A stretch of DNA of 64,000 nucleotides from Cerioporus squamosus. Taxonomy: Eukaryota > Basidiomycota > Agaricomycetes > Polyporales > Polyporaceae. The translations under genes were made by a program, and so were the position numbers. The DNA is taken from positions 186,001-250,000 of the forward strand of contig JABYQS010000023.1 of the NCBI GenBank assembly GCA_022592435.1, read 5' to 3'. Below the pieces are notes generated by a model. The model was given only the letters and a program-made list of their open reading frames with translations, was not told the DNA's origin and searched no databases. Below are positions 22,695-35,176 of this stretch, one piece after another. Numbering within the stretch: the stretch's first letter is position 1; each line of letters opens with the position of its first letter.

Positions 22695-25669
22695 ATGAAG
22701 AAGCTCTTCGGGAGAGACAAGTCCAAACCCGTCAAGGTCACCCCAGGCGGTCGCGACGATGTCTCCGGCCTCGGCGAAGTACGATCACCCTATCCTCGCC
22801 CACCCCGCGCTGACCTGTCATTTCCCCTCAGGACCACGCGTACCCGTCCCACAGACACGACAGGTTGCAGACAGGCTCTGGGGACGACCAATGGGACCTC
22901 ATTCAGGAAGCCGAGCCGCCCCTGCAACCACTTCGACCACCCGCCCTGCCTGCTTCTCAGACATCCTCCCTTGCTTCCATAAACCAGACCCACTCGCCTG
23001 TCCCTAGCCCTCTGCCGCGTTCGACCTCGCCGTTCAGCTATAACTCGAACCCACCACCGCCCAATCCGAAGTCTGCCAAGGAGCGCGATCAGCAAGTCTT
23101 ACGGAAGAAGCCCCCAGCGACTCCGAATGGCTTCGCAGCGGTCGGGATCCTCAACTCGCTCAACCCCATGCACCTCGAGCCTGTCAGCTCGCACGAGCAG
23201 TCCGATGATGGTTTCACGGATGTGTCGTACCGGGAAGAGAAGGATAAGGAGAAGAAGGAGAAGCGGCCCTTCTGGGATCGGTCAGGCAACAAGGAGAAGG
23301 ACAAAGAGAAGGAGAAGGAAAGAGAGAAGGAGCGTACGAAGGAGCGGGACAGGGAGCGAGACCGAGAGCGGGGGCGTGAGCCAGATCGGGAGCGAGACCG
23401 GAGAGATGACGGGCCACCGGCGGAACTCACAAGACTACTTGGTACGTCCTCACCGTCTCTCTCGTCGTGCCATCTTGCCCATACAGTTGGAATGCAGGGT
23501 ATCTCTTTGCAACTGCGTCGGAAGATTGGTCGCTCGTGCTGGAGGTTTGTGACAGGGTCTCCTCTAACGAGACGAGTGCAAAGGAAGCAGCAAAAGCTCT
23601 ACGGCAGGAATTCAAGTGCGTTCACGATCCTGCTATATTATGTGCTCGTGAATTCACGCCTACGTAGGGGAGGTGAACCATCGACTCAACTGGCTGCAGC
23701 ACGTCTGTGGGCAATCATGCTCCGCAATTGCTCCCTTGCGTTTGTGAAGCAGTGTGCCTCTCGCAAGTTCCTGGATTCACTGGAGGACGTCCTCAAAGCG
23801 AAGACCACGCCTCCTGTGGTGCGAGAACGTCTCATTGCTGTTTTGGCCGCGGCGTCATACGCGAGCGATGCAGGTGCGTGACAAGTTCTCGGAAGAGTAC
23901 CATCCCTCCGACACTCTTTCGAAGACTCTGGGTTCAGGCATCTGTGGAGGAAGGTGAAAAAGGACGACCAACCCGACGAGGGTATACCGTTCGACACCGA
24001 TGACGCTATGTTCTACCCTGCCACCCCGCGGCATTCTGTAGGGCCCAATGTGTTCCAGCCACCTCACATCGAGGCTCTGCATCCGCGGTCCACGACACCG
24101 GACCTTCAGCAGCCACAGGTTCAACATCGACACTCGCACCACCCTCAGCATCCAGAACGCGGACAGACGCCGCAGCGCCCGCCGCCCACTGTGAGCTCCT
24201 GAACTATCGGATCCGAGCATGCCCGTACTGATGCTGATCCGCTAGGTTACCCCTGGCAAGACAAAGTCGTCACGCAACCGTGTTATTCCTCTAGAAGAAG
24301 ACATCCGCCGTTTGTTCCAGGAATGCAAGGTTGGACGCGGGAACGCGGGCCTACTATCTGAAGCGCTCACGTACGCCAAGCCGGAGGATCTGAAGAACAA
24401 GGACATTATCAAGGTGCGTTCTTCCCCGCCTCACTACGGGGCGTTGTACTCAGATCCCCTACAGGAGTTCTACGCTCGCTGTCGCGCTTCTCAGGAACTG
24501 ATCTCCGCGCAAATCCCGTGGGCGTTCGCGCAAGCCGAGCGCTCTCGCGAGGCTTCCGGCAAGACAACGGACAAGGCGAAAGAGAGGGAAGGCCGACATT
24601 CGGTCGAACGTGACCGAGAGCGTCTTCCGCCCAGCCCGAAGAAGGAGAAGGACTCTGAGCACCTGACGACAGAGGAGAAGCTCCTCGCCGCCATCCTTGC
24701 TGCGAACGAAGAGCTTCTTGAGGCGCTCCGGTTGTACGATGATCTTGAACGCGTTGGTATTGAGAGAGACGCGGAGGAGCGCAGTAAACGCGAAATACGC
24801 ATGGACCGTTCGGTGAGGCTCCACTCTAGTCGATCATCGCCATTCGGTGCTGATATCATACTTACGCAGAAACTGCGGTACGACGAAGAAAGTGGCTTGT
24901 ATCTTGAGCCGGGACAGCCCACGCATGGCGGGGCGTCATCGTCGCGGAGTCCGTCACCAGCGCCATCCGGCTCCCCTTCGCCTGCCCCGTCGCTTGTCGT
25001 TACACCTTCTCTGGCACACAGCAATATCTCACAGCCAGTACCATCACGCCCGGCACAAGGGAACCATTTGAACCACGCAAACTACGTCGACCGCAACCTT
25101 CAACAACCCGGACAACATGGTTCTGCGCAGTCCCTCGCGCCCCCGCCACCTGCACCGCACGGACCTCGTCTACCCACCCACCGCTCGAACACGCCATCAC
25201 CTGAGCGCGGATCATTGTACTCCGTCGCGAGAACATCTACGGAGAGCACGCAGGTTGCTCCAGCACACCAGGGAAGCAAACTACGTCAGGATAGCAGTGA
25301 AGAGTGGACAGACGCAGGGGCAGACGATGACGACTGCAAGACGCCTGTGCGGCCAAGCGCGAAGGCGCTTGGCAAGCGCAAGGTCGTCGAGCCACCAGAA
25401 GGCGACCGTGAGTATCGTGGACCACTTATTGTACTTTCGTCGTAACTGACATGGTACGCGCAGGACCGTTCGACCCCGACGACCTCTTCTACGACCACAG
25501 CAACGATTCGATCCGGAATTCCGAAGACTCGGACTCGGACTCTGCTCACGCACGGAATCCTTGGCACCGTCCAGTGCACTATGTGTACGATGCAGCCGCA
25601 GAGCGCACGCAGCAGCGAATCCGGGAAGGCCGGCTCGCCGCTGCTGCTCTCGTCGGCGGGGTCCACTGA
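22695..25669 (+). CDS. VHS domain protein, Lsb5/GGA-related
   Basis: The start MKKLFGRDKSKPVKVTPGG leads into a Pro/Ser-rich segment and then a long Lys/Glu/Arg/Asp tract at about 23225-23415. The VHS domain follows (about 23420-23880): ASEDWSLVLEVCDRVSSNE, AKEAAKALRQEFK, QLAAARLWAIMLRNCS, FLDSLEDVLKAKTTPPVVRE. After a 50-base intron comes DSGFRHLWRKVKKDDQPDEG. A helical region (EDIRRLFQECKVGRGNAGLL, then EEKLLAAILAANEELLEALR) resembles a GAT-like three-helix bundle. The C-terminus is Ser/Pro-rich and ends LAAAALVGGVH. In yeast, Lsb5 and the GGA proteins use VHS and GAT domains to bind ubiquitinated cargo, Arf and actin-patch partners at endosomes and the Golgi. The assignment to this family is firm; the exact orthologue is not settled. 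Confidence 0.82.
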
Positions 25670-26186
25670 ATCTGATGTCTCGTGCTTGCTGTTGGATGTC
25701 TCATCATGCTTATGACTCTACTCACACGTCGGGCCATGCTATACCGGGGGTTATTCGTCTTCGCGATCATGTTGTGTTACATATACGTAGTGTACTTACG
25801 TCGGCGCTCGTGCGCATGGGTCGTGTTCATGCCAGTGAGCTGTTCATGGATGGAATCATGAAGAGGTGGGAACTGGGAAGCCGCGGCGTCTATGTTGCGG
25901 CCGGAGGTGGATGTACATTATAACTATCAATCACCGGACTCTGGCGACTAATTAGAGGACCAGCCACTTAATTTTATTGCGTCGTGTCGTGTTTTACTGC
26001 TTCACCATCATGTCGCGCGGCGGTCGTGAGCGTGAGGGTTGCCAGTTGACTGCAGGCGCCCTTCCGGGTATCGCGGGCCGCATCGTAGTGGAGCTGCTCT
26101 CAGACTCCTGCCATGATCTCTGACGGCGAACGCTTGATCATCTTCTACTAACCACTACTGTGCCACCTCCAGATTGCAGGCAGAAG
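25670..26186. other. Intergenic, 5' region of the DUF89 gene
   Basis: No recognised gene. A short open stretch from an ATG at 26010 is not joined convincingly to the next gene and was left as untranslated leader. Confidence 0.4.
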
Positions 26187-28700
26187 ATGTTCGAGGCACC
26201 GTATCCTCCGTGGGACTTCACCGATCGGAACAGGTATGCAGGCATAATTGCGCGAATGCTAACCATCATGAGACTGACAGGTCTCCCGATCCCATAGTTT
26301 CGCGTAAGTCCTTGGTTGGAGCTCCCAGCAAGCCAGACGGCGTGGTTAACCCTTCCCGGCAGGTTTGAGACCGTAATCAAGCGTTGGCCGGTGATCCTCA
26401 CAGGAATCATCGACAACATCTACTGCCGCAACCATGACCTTGGAGTCTCGCTGCCATCAAAGAGCCCCGAAGAGGCGGCCATCATCGAAGAGCAGATCGC
26501 GGAAGGGAAGAAGATCATCAACGAGGTCGGGCAGATCAAGTACGACATGGCCCGCGACCGCGCATTACCGTATGGCTGGCTGTATCTCTACCAGTCTCGT
26601 ATGGTCCCGGCTAATACGGTTGGCTTCGTGCCGTTGGTAGACGGATCCCTGACGATGGAGAGGCGTTGATTGACGTGTATAACGCTGAGCTGGACCGACT
26701 TGCTGAGAAGAAGCAAAACACTTGGCTCACGGTGCCGTGGCTCTACTCGGAGTAAGGCTTCGTCAGCTGGCTTCTCTGTCGGATGTCTTGCTGAGTCCGC
26801 CTGGATCATCTGTAGATGTTATCTGTGAGGACCTCTCATGCGCTTTGCGCGGTGACATTCTCAACCTGATAACGCTCGTCTTCGCAGCTATCGTCTTGTC
26901 CGCTCCTTCTTCGCTCAGAAGAGGTACTGGAAGGACTACGATCCATTCCTCCAGCAGAAAGAGGCCACGTTCCAGAAGAGTTCGAAGGCCATTTATCGTA
27001 CGCTCGAAGGATTTCCATCTCACTCGCAATTCTGACACTGACTTACACAGAGTTGGCAACGACAATGCACGAGCTGGAAGGAGATAAAGACAGCCTGGCC
27101 TCTGATCCTGACAACCTGAAGGTCATCTTCAAGGAGATGATCCAGATGTGCCTGTGGTATGTTTGTGTGTCCTCCTGCCGATGCTACCTCCACACTCACA
27201 GCGATCTCTCAGGGGAAATGCGACCGTATGTGATGTACATGCCCGAACTTGCCACGCACCGTATCTCACAGGAGCCGCAGGACCTTTCGATGCTGACGCA
27301 TCTCACTCACGAAGACATCCAGCACTTGCAATCAGTAGGAAAGGACGCGCAAGCCGCTCGAGCTGCATACATCCTACGCGACGATCAGGAGAAGGTATGG
27401 AGCCACTTGACGAGCTTGGCTGGGAAGACAGACTCTCGGGTGGACTTCGTACTAGACAATGGTGAGTGGCAGAATTCGCATGACTTGCCTGTCATGTTGA
27501 CTTTGTTTCCAAGCTGGATTCGAGGCAAGTTCCTCAGCCGATCCGACGGTCAGGCGAACACTCACCGGGTGATCAGCTCTTCACCGACTTTGTCTTCGCT
27601 GACTTCCTCGTCACGTACACGCCATACGTCTCCAAGGTCGTCTTCCAGTACGTCTGTCCGCGTTCATCATGATACTGCCATATGGATACTCCACTCATGA
27701 ACCGATCAGTCCTAAACTTATCCCATGGTTCGTTTCGGACGTGACGCCACCCGACTTCAAGTCCACCACCGAATCGCTCCTCTCGCCCACGTTCTTCCCC
27801 GAGGATAACGGTTCGGAAGACGCAGATGCTCCAGCGGCTACCGCTTCGAAGGAGTCCCGCGAGCACCTCTACACCATGGTGAAGCGTTGGGAGTCTTACA
27901 TCCAGTCTGGCGTGTTCTCGCTCTCCGTTCCCGTTGATTACCCACTAGGTGCCTCTGACGTGAAGGTGGGTCTCTATGTGCTACCGCTTCGAGCCTGTGA
28001 CTGAACCGTTCACGCATCGGTGATCTCAGGCGAACTTCTGGACATCGCCATACCCTTACTGGAACATGGAGGAGCTTGCTCCGGAGCTCTTCGCGGACCT
28101 GCGCGAGAGCAGCCTGGCGATTTTCAAGGTGAAAAACAGTTCGGATCGCATTCTGCTCTCAATCGTTGCGTACTCACTCCGCGATACCTCCCACAGGGTG
28201 ACCTGAAGTACGTCTGGCGTGTTTCATAGCTGGCCACCATGAACACTGACATACATGCCCATCCGTCTATTGCCACTCTCAGCTTCCGCAAGTGCGTCGT
28301 GCCCCGCTAATTTCCTACAAGAATGCGATCTCACTTCCCGTATGACAGGCTCACCGGAGACGTCCAATGGCCTCCCGCGACCCCCTTCGACACGGCCATA
28401 GGTACGCCTTGTCTGGTGTCGGACATATATCACGATGGCATGGCATCCCGCACACGCTGATGCGCAACCTAATCAGGTCCCATCGCGGGCAAGTTCCCGA
28501 TCCTCAGCCTGCGAACCAACAAGGCGGACGTCATCGTCGCCGTAGACGACGAAGTCGCAAAGAAGCTGGACGAGAGCGGTGAGAAGTGGAGATACAACGG
28601 AAAGTACGTACTACCGACGCACAGACTACAGCGAAGACGTATTAGCTGACGCGGCCGACGCAGATACGCGCTTGTCCTGTTCCAACCCAAGGCGAACTAG
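26187..28700 (+). CDS. DUF89 / ARMT1-family damage-control phosphatase
   Basis: The N-terminus MFEAPYPPWDFTDRN splices through a very short exon to SFAFETVIKRWPVILTGIID, the family's signature start. Further exons give PDDGEALIDVYNAELDRLA, KNTWLTVPWLYSE, KDYDPFLQQKEATFQKSSKA and ELEGDKDSLASDPDNLKVIF. The metal-binding core reads RVDFVLDNAGFELFTDFVFA, where the Asp and Asn of DNAGFEL are the conserved DUF89 residues, followed by PKLIPWFVSDVTPPDF. The C-terminus has FWTSPYPYW, AIFKGDLNYRKL, LRTNKADVIVAV and ends LVLFQPKAN at 28700. Members include human ARMT1 and yeast YMR027W, metal-dependent phosphatases acting on damaged or excess sugar phosphates such as fructose 1-phosphate; a carboxyl methyltransferase activity has also been claimed. 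No break was found, and the length is normal for the family. Expected to be cytosolic. Confidence 0.9.
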
Positions 28701-29000
28701 ACGCACCCATCCGATCAGAAGAACACGAATGATGGGTTTGTGAGTTGGTAGATCGAGACCGCCGATGTATAGACATACATGCAATAACGGCCTTAGGCAC
28801 TCGGAGTACTCACAAGCATGCCACGTCTCGCCCGATACCTAGGCCCGGTACACGGTAACAAGATCAATTATATGATGAGTAACGTAGTCGAGTAGTCATA
28901 CAACAAACATTCCGATAGATCCTCCAAGATACAAACGATTCCGAACGTCCATGTCGCATCCCCCTCCAAATCGCGTCTCTCCCACCTCAAGATCTCACAC
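28701..29000. other. Convergent intergenic region
   Basis: This holds the 3' ends of the DUF89 gene (plus) and the Lon gene (minus). It is AT-richer than its surroundings. No gene is seen. Confidence 0.4.
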
Positions 29001-32000
29001 TTACAACCGACTCTCCATAACGACCATGTTCCCCCTCCAATTCAACACACCCTTCCCAAACGCCGCCTCCAGCACCTCCTCCATCGTCCGCACAAACACG
29101 AACTGCATCTCCGCCCGCACCTCCAGCGGCACGTCGTGCTCCACGTCCTTCCTGTTCGCCCACGGGAGGATGACCTTCGTCACCTGCGCCCGGTGCGCCC
29201 CGAGCACCTTCTCCTTGATCCCGCCCACGGGGCCGACACGTCCGCGCAGCGTCACCTCGCCCGTCATCGCGACGTTCGTCGGCACGCATGCGCCTGTAAG
29301 GAGGGAGACGAACGCGCAAGTCTACACAGGGAGTGAGTAAGGTCAGATGAGCAAACCACGAAGGTGCATGGGAAGAACGCACCATGGCGATGCCAGCGGA
29401 TGGACCGTCCTTCTTGACCGCGCCGGAAGGCAGATGCAGGTGGATATCGATGGGCTCGGGGAACTTGAGAGGATCCTGCGACCGCAGCTTCGTGATGTAC
29501 AGGTCATACGCGTGACTCTTCACCCAGCTTAGTGCGAGCTCGCCGCTCTCCTTGATGACCTGAAACAAGAATGCCATCAACATCCGCAACATCCGCAACC
29601 TGCGCGCACGCGAGCATCGCAGACGTACCTCCCCAAGGCTGCCCGTCAGCTTGAGCTGACCAGTCCCCGGAACAGCCGTCGTCTCAATAGGCAATATGCC
29701 GCCCTCGCCCATCCCCGTCACGACCAGGCCATACACAAGCCCGCGGCGCTCCTCCCTGTGCAGCTCCTCCTCGTCCCACCGCGCGACACCCAGGATCTTC
29801 TCGAGCTCGTGCTCCTCGACAATCTTCTTGTACGTCTTCCCCTTGCTCTTCTCCTGCACTTCCAGCGAGGGAAGCGACGCGACGTCCGTGATGCCCGTGC
29901 TGTCAGAGTACTCCGCCCACTCCACGGCCTTGTACCGGACGACAGCTCCAATCGCGCGCTCCAGCGATCGCACTCCCGCCTCACGCGTGTAGTGCGTCGC
30001 GATATGCATGAGTGCGGGCTGCGTCAGCGTGACGTGTTCGGGAGTGAGCCCGTTCGCCTTGAGCTGCTTGGGGAGCAGGAACTTGTTCGCGATGTGCATC
30101 TTCTCGTCGTAGGTATATCCGGACAGCTGAACGATCTCACAACGATCGAGCAGTGGTGCGGAGATCGTCTCAAGCGAGTTGGAGGTGCAGATGAAGAGCA
30201 CCTGGCTGAGATCGATCGGCACATTGATGTAGTGGTCCTGGATGCATCGGGCAGCGTCAGCTAACAGCGAGCATACGAAATGGGCGGCTACCCACGTTGA
30301 AGGAGTGGTTCTGTTCGGGATCCAGGACCTCCAACAACGCCGCCGCGGGATCGCCATGGAAGTTGCTCTGGCCGATCTTGTCAACCTCGTCCCTGTCCCT
30401 GTCTCAGCAACCAGCAGTGCGCTTGTGTCCGAACATAACTCACAGCAGTATGACCGGGTCTGGCCGGCCAGCCTTGCGCAACGCCTGAACGATGGACCCG
30501 GGCCCGCTGGCAACGTACGTGCGCCTGTGACCCCTGATCTCCGCCTCGTCGCGTACGCCACCGAGTGATATACGCTGGAACGGCCGGTCCAGAGCGCGCG
30601 CTATCGACTGTCCTAGCGACGTCTTGCCAGTACCCGGGGGACCGACGAAGCTGCGGGGGACATTCAACCTCAAGCTCATTCGCTGTGAGCACCTTAAACT
30701 TACAGCAGGATCGGCCCTTTCACGGCCTTCGAGGCAGCTCCGCGTTGCTGCTTGGGTCCCATGGACGGCTGCTTGGCGGGGTGCGGCACCTTGACCAACT
30801 GCCGATCCTTCACCTCATCCTTCTGGCTAGCATCAGACCGGGGAGCTCCTACAGTGGGCTTTAGATTCAGCGCCTTCTGTATCAGGGCCAATGCGCGCGA
30901 GGTCGCATCACCTTCTGCGCGTCCACGAGACTCTGGCTCAGAGTTAGGTGGAGGTGTTATGGGCACAATGGCGTCGCTGGACGACCGTGCTTCCCGCTCG
31001 GCCTGGAGTTGCTTCAGACGGACGACAGCGAGATATTCAATCAGGCGCTTCTTGATCTTCTCGAGACCGTAGTGATCTTCGTCCAGCTGCTTGCGCGCGT
31101 TCGCGAGGAAAGCACGATCCTTCAGCTTGTCAGTATACGCCACGTCAGCATAGGCCGCAGACGACGGCCATGGGATGGAGGTGATCCATTCCAGCTGCGA
31201 GAGCGTCAGCAAAGGCCGGGCTGTTGCACTGCCCGTCAGACTTACGTAGTTCCGAATAACGCCATGCTCGACGCTCCCAGCTGGGATCCGCTGCAGCCTC
31301 TTCCACTCACGCACGGCCATCTTACGTTCCTCGCTATCTTTCGCCATGGCCTCTATCTTGGCACGTATCTCCGCCATATCGTCGGCCTCGGACTGCTCGT
31401 TGTCGTCTAGGTCAGAGGACGGTGTGGATGAGGGCGCAGAGCCCGGCGCAGTGGCATGGGGAGCACCAGAGGAGCGATTGAGGTTGTTGAGCTCGCGCTG
31501 GATAGCGGCGAGTTGCTGCCGAAGGAAGAACTCCTTCTGCTGCTTCGAGAGGCTCTCATCTATAGACTGTGCAATCTTCTTCGTCACCTCGGTAATCGAA
31601 GCTTGCTTGACGAACAGCTCCGTGGCACGCCGGAGACGGTCGTCTGAGCCGGCAGCTGAGAGGTAATCTGGGAAGCACTGTGTCAGGAACCCAACCGCCT
31701 GCCACTAACTCCCCTACGCCCGCACCGCGTCCAAGCCGCACGGAGGACTCTGGCACTCACCGAGCTTGTCTTGGTACTCGACCTTGTTGATGCCAGCGAC
31801 GATGACATCGGCCATCCAAGGGGCGCGGTCGTCCGAGACCTCCTCGATCATGTGGGATATCTTGACGTACACATCTCTCCGGGACTGCTGCGTTGCGTCT
31901 TGCGCGAGACTATCGAGCAGCTTCGAGGCCGCCGCGCGGAAGGGCGCAATGGACTCTGGCGAAGGCGGTCCATCCGCGGGAGGGTATTCGGCTCGAAGCT

Positions 32001-32331
32001 CGATAAGCTCGTTGGGGGCGAAGGGCCCGGAGGTGGTGTCCGGGAAGTGGATTCTGGAGAGGCCGTGCAGAGTAACGTGGTAGACGCGTTGCGTGGACCG
32101 CGAGATGGGTCTGACGACACGCACGACGCGCGCCGCGGTGCCCCATGGGTGTATGGTGGTCGGGGACGTGCATGGGACGGTGCCAATGACGAGCTGGACC
32201 TCCGAGCGCTGAACTAGCTCTATGAGGTGTGTTCCGACAGCCTCGTCGAGCGAGAGTTGTATGCGCGCGGTCGGGAGGAGGACGAGGGGGTTAGGAAGGG
32301 TGAGCACGGGAAGGAGAGTCGAGCGAGGCAT
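29001..32331 (-). CDS. Lon protease, peroxisomal (LonP2-type)
   Basis: The start [20 protein letters not shown] leads directly into the Lon N-terminal substrate-binding domain, with no mitochondrial presequence. Next come [19 protein letters not shown] and [17 protein letters not shown], then [16 protein letters not shown]. The AAA+ module has Walker A as [15 protein letters not shown] and the sensor region [20 protein letters not shown]. The protease domain carries [17 protein letters not shown], with the catalytic Ser, and [15 protein letters not shown], with the catalytic Lys. The last three residues are SRL, a type 1 peroxisomal targeting signal. Peroxisomal Lon degrades oxidised or misfolded matrix proteins and helps protein import. 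The absence of a presequence and the SRL end both point to the peroxisome rather than the mitochondrial Pim1/LonP1. A Ser/Pro-rich insert sits between the N-domain and the ATPase. It is transcribed divergently from the Misato gene with 151 bases between starts. Confidence 0.9.
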
Positions 32332-32482
32332 GATGGAGGAGAGGAGGAAGAGAGAAAAGAGCGAGAGAAGTTCAGAGACGGTGGCTCGGGTAACGGATGC
32401 GGGGAAACAGGCGCTTCCATGAAATCACACGCGACTCTTCCGGCGCCTCCGCGTTTGCTACTGCTTGAATTGGCAAGTCACC
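32332..32482. promoter_or_regulatory. Compact divergent promoter, Lon and Misato
   Basis: Only 151 bases separate the two start codons, so the promoters must overlap or be shared. No clear TATA box was seen. The Lon side begins with a GA-rich purine tract (32332-32372). Confidence 0.45.
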
Positions 32483-35176
32483 ATGAAAGAAATCCTCTAC
32501 ATCCAGGCCGGATCCTTCGCAAACTTCATCGGCACACACTTCTGGAATACACAAGAAAGCTACTTCACGTATGGCGAGGACGAAGAGCCTCTTGTGTACC
32601 ACGACAGATCCTTTAGAGAAGGTCTCACGAGCGAGGTAAGGATCCCAGCAATTTTCTGTTACGACAGGGATCTCATTCGGAATTCTCATGCAAGGGAGAG
32701 TCGACATATTGTCCCCGGCTGCTAGTGTTCGACAGAAAATGTGCGTCGCGAGCATGATGTGCTGCCAAGTTTGTGTAACCGACTTCCCAGGCAGCGAACT
32801 TCGGGGCGCTCTCGAAAGGCCTTTACGATGATGACGACGAATTAGAAGTCTCTCGCTGGTACGTCCAGCCGAATGGGGCAGCAACTAATGACTCAACCAA
32901 TAGACAGGCAGGGCGATGTTGTCGAGTACCGTCAAGACCCCATTCCCAGAAGCAGATATCACACCCGTCTAGACGAAGGCGAACCCGACGACGAGACCGA
33001 AGGCGTGAAGGACGCTACCTCCCAGATCCGCTTCTGGTCCGATTACAGCAGGGTGTATCTGCACCCTCGGAGCCTCCAGAAGCTCCCCGACCTTGCCGAA
33101 TGGGAGGCTACCGACGGAGACTGGAACACAAGCCGAGATACCTTCCACCGACATGAAGCGGTGCGTCCACTTCTTTCATACACAGCGGCGGGACTGGAGG
33201 TCTAAGGACCGATCCGCCATCTGTGATGTCGAACATATGCGTGTGGAAGGGCATGTGCACGGTCCATCGGCCGCTTCGATAGAGCCAGCTCTCCCGCAAG
33301 GCGGAGACGATGTGTTCCGATAACTTCCTCTCCTCTGATGCGACGTCGAGCATTGCAGACTGGTCAGATTGGACATCGATAAGACGACTACTGCGACTGA
33401 TCTTTCCCCATCCGCCCACCTCTTCGCAAGAGGCAGGCCGAAGAACGTTGATGGACGTTGGCCGTCTCTAGCTGGAACGTCTGCGCACAGTGGCGTGTGA
33501 GCAGTCCGACGTGTGTGCATTTTGGGACCAACCTCAGGATGCGCACGCTGGCACGTTACAGCATGGTCTCCTGCTTGTCCCTGCATCTGTGACAGGACCG
33601 CAAGCTCTGACAGGCGGTCGGTTTGCCTCTTACGCAGGGACTAGTCTCTAGTCTCGGACTGCCACTGGCATATACAGCACGCTAAGAACCCGGAGGCGAC
33701 AACGGCAGGGCAGAGGCTCGGACAATCTCGCGAGCATGCGATGAGAGAGAGAGGACAAGCGGGGGGCTTGTGGATGGAAGCGAAACTCAGGGATCGCTTG
33801 GAACTTTACATTACGGATATCATAGGGAAACGGCCTTGCTCATGTGTCTCTTTCCAACAGGAGCACGAAATACTCGAAAACGACGTTAGGTTATTCGTCG
33901 AAGAATGCGACCAGTTACAGGTATGCTATCCTCTCTAACATCGAAATCTTCTTCTGATTAGTGCTCTAACAGGGTATCCAACTGATGAACGATACAGCGA
34001 CCTTCGGAGGGTTCACCGACGCCTTCCTCACCGCTCTTCGGGACGAGCTCCCCAAAATCCCTTCGATAACGTTCCCACTGCTCTCAAGTGCCTCGTACTC
34101 GCTAGTCAGCGCAGATGAGGTGCGCATCCGACCTGGGACTCGCTCCTCTGGCTCATTAACGCAGTCACATTCCTTAGCATGCGGAAGCAATGAAAGCGAT
34201 CAACGACGCGCTGTGCATTCGCGGTCTCGAAGGTCTCTCCACGATCAGCGTGCCGATCCAGAACCCCTCGACTTGGCGCAAGGAAGGCTGGCTCGAAGGG
34301 CTCGACATCGATGTGCGTGTCGCGAACTACTCCGATGACCTCCAACTGAGCCACAGAGTGCAGCTTCGAGCCCCATTTCACACCTCCGCGCTCCTCTCTA
34401 CCCACATAGAGAGCGAGACGCTCCCATTCAGGTAACCCACCGCGCGACGAAGCTGATACTCTGTGTGTTAATCGACGTGACAGGCTGAAGACCGCGGAGT
34501 ACGCTATGTCGTCCTTCAACGACCTGCTCAACCTCTCCGGCACGACCCGCACCGCGCATTTGTCGGGATCGTACCCGCTCCCCATCTCCACTTCCTGGAG
34601 GGCCGACGTAGAAAAACGCATATACGACCTCTCTGCTGTGGCTGAGGCTGGAGCTAAAGGTAGCACAGTGTCGACGTATTCCCGTGTACATGTCTCGCGC
34701 GGGCTCAGACCAACAGAGATCACGAAGTATGATGAGCTCTTCTCCTCGAGGAGACCCGCTCCATGGAGGTGCGCTTCATAACCAGCCGGGCAGAATTACG
34801 TCGAACTGACGAGAAATGCACACATAGCATCCACGCACCCGCCTACCCAACTCCCACATCCTTCCCTGCCTTCTTCGCCCCACCTCGCGACCCCGACCTA
34901 CCTCCCGCTGAACACAAGCAGGCTCGCCACCGGGCCCTCTCGACGCTCACGACCTCCAGCGCCACAGCGAAGCTCTTCGCGTCGTACGCGCGCCTGACGC
35001 AAGAGTGCGTCGACCGCCGGGCGGAAGTCGTCCTTCGGATGGGGCTCGAGTTCGACGAGGTGCGGGAGCTGAAGGACGAGCTCTGGGCGCTGTGCGATCT
35101 GTATGCGGGCGACGACAGGGGAGAGGACGACGGGAGTGGGGATGCCGAGGTCGGGGAGGATGAGGAATTGGCTTGA
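32483..35176 (+). CDS. Misato/DML1 family protein
   Basis: The start MKEILYIQAGSFANFIGTHF continues WNTQESYFTYGEDEEPLVYH, the hallmark N-terminus of the Misato segment II (tubulin/FtsZ-like) domain. Later exons give IRFWSDYSRVYLHPRSLQKL, DVRLFVEECDQLQ, GIQLMNDTATFGGFTDAFLT and SVPIQNPSTWRKEGW, the order seen in DML1/MSTO1 proteins. The C-terminal exon ends with an acidic tail (EVGEDEELA). Yeast Dml1 is essential and needed for mitochondrial DNA and morphology inheritance; animal Misato affects mitochondrial distribution and the spindle. The exon ending HRHEA at 33160 joins the one beginning EHEILEN at 33861 across a 700-base intron, far longer than any other here. Apart from that the gene looks intact. 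Confidence 0.87.

Noticed and set aside
33108..33586. Minus-strand frames of over 100 codons inside the long Misato intron
   Set aside because: No recognisable protein features and no start context. Kept only as part of the note on the unusual intron.
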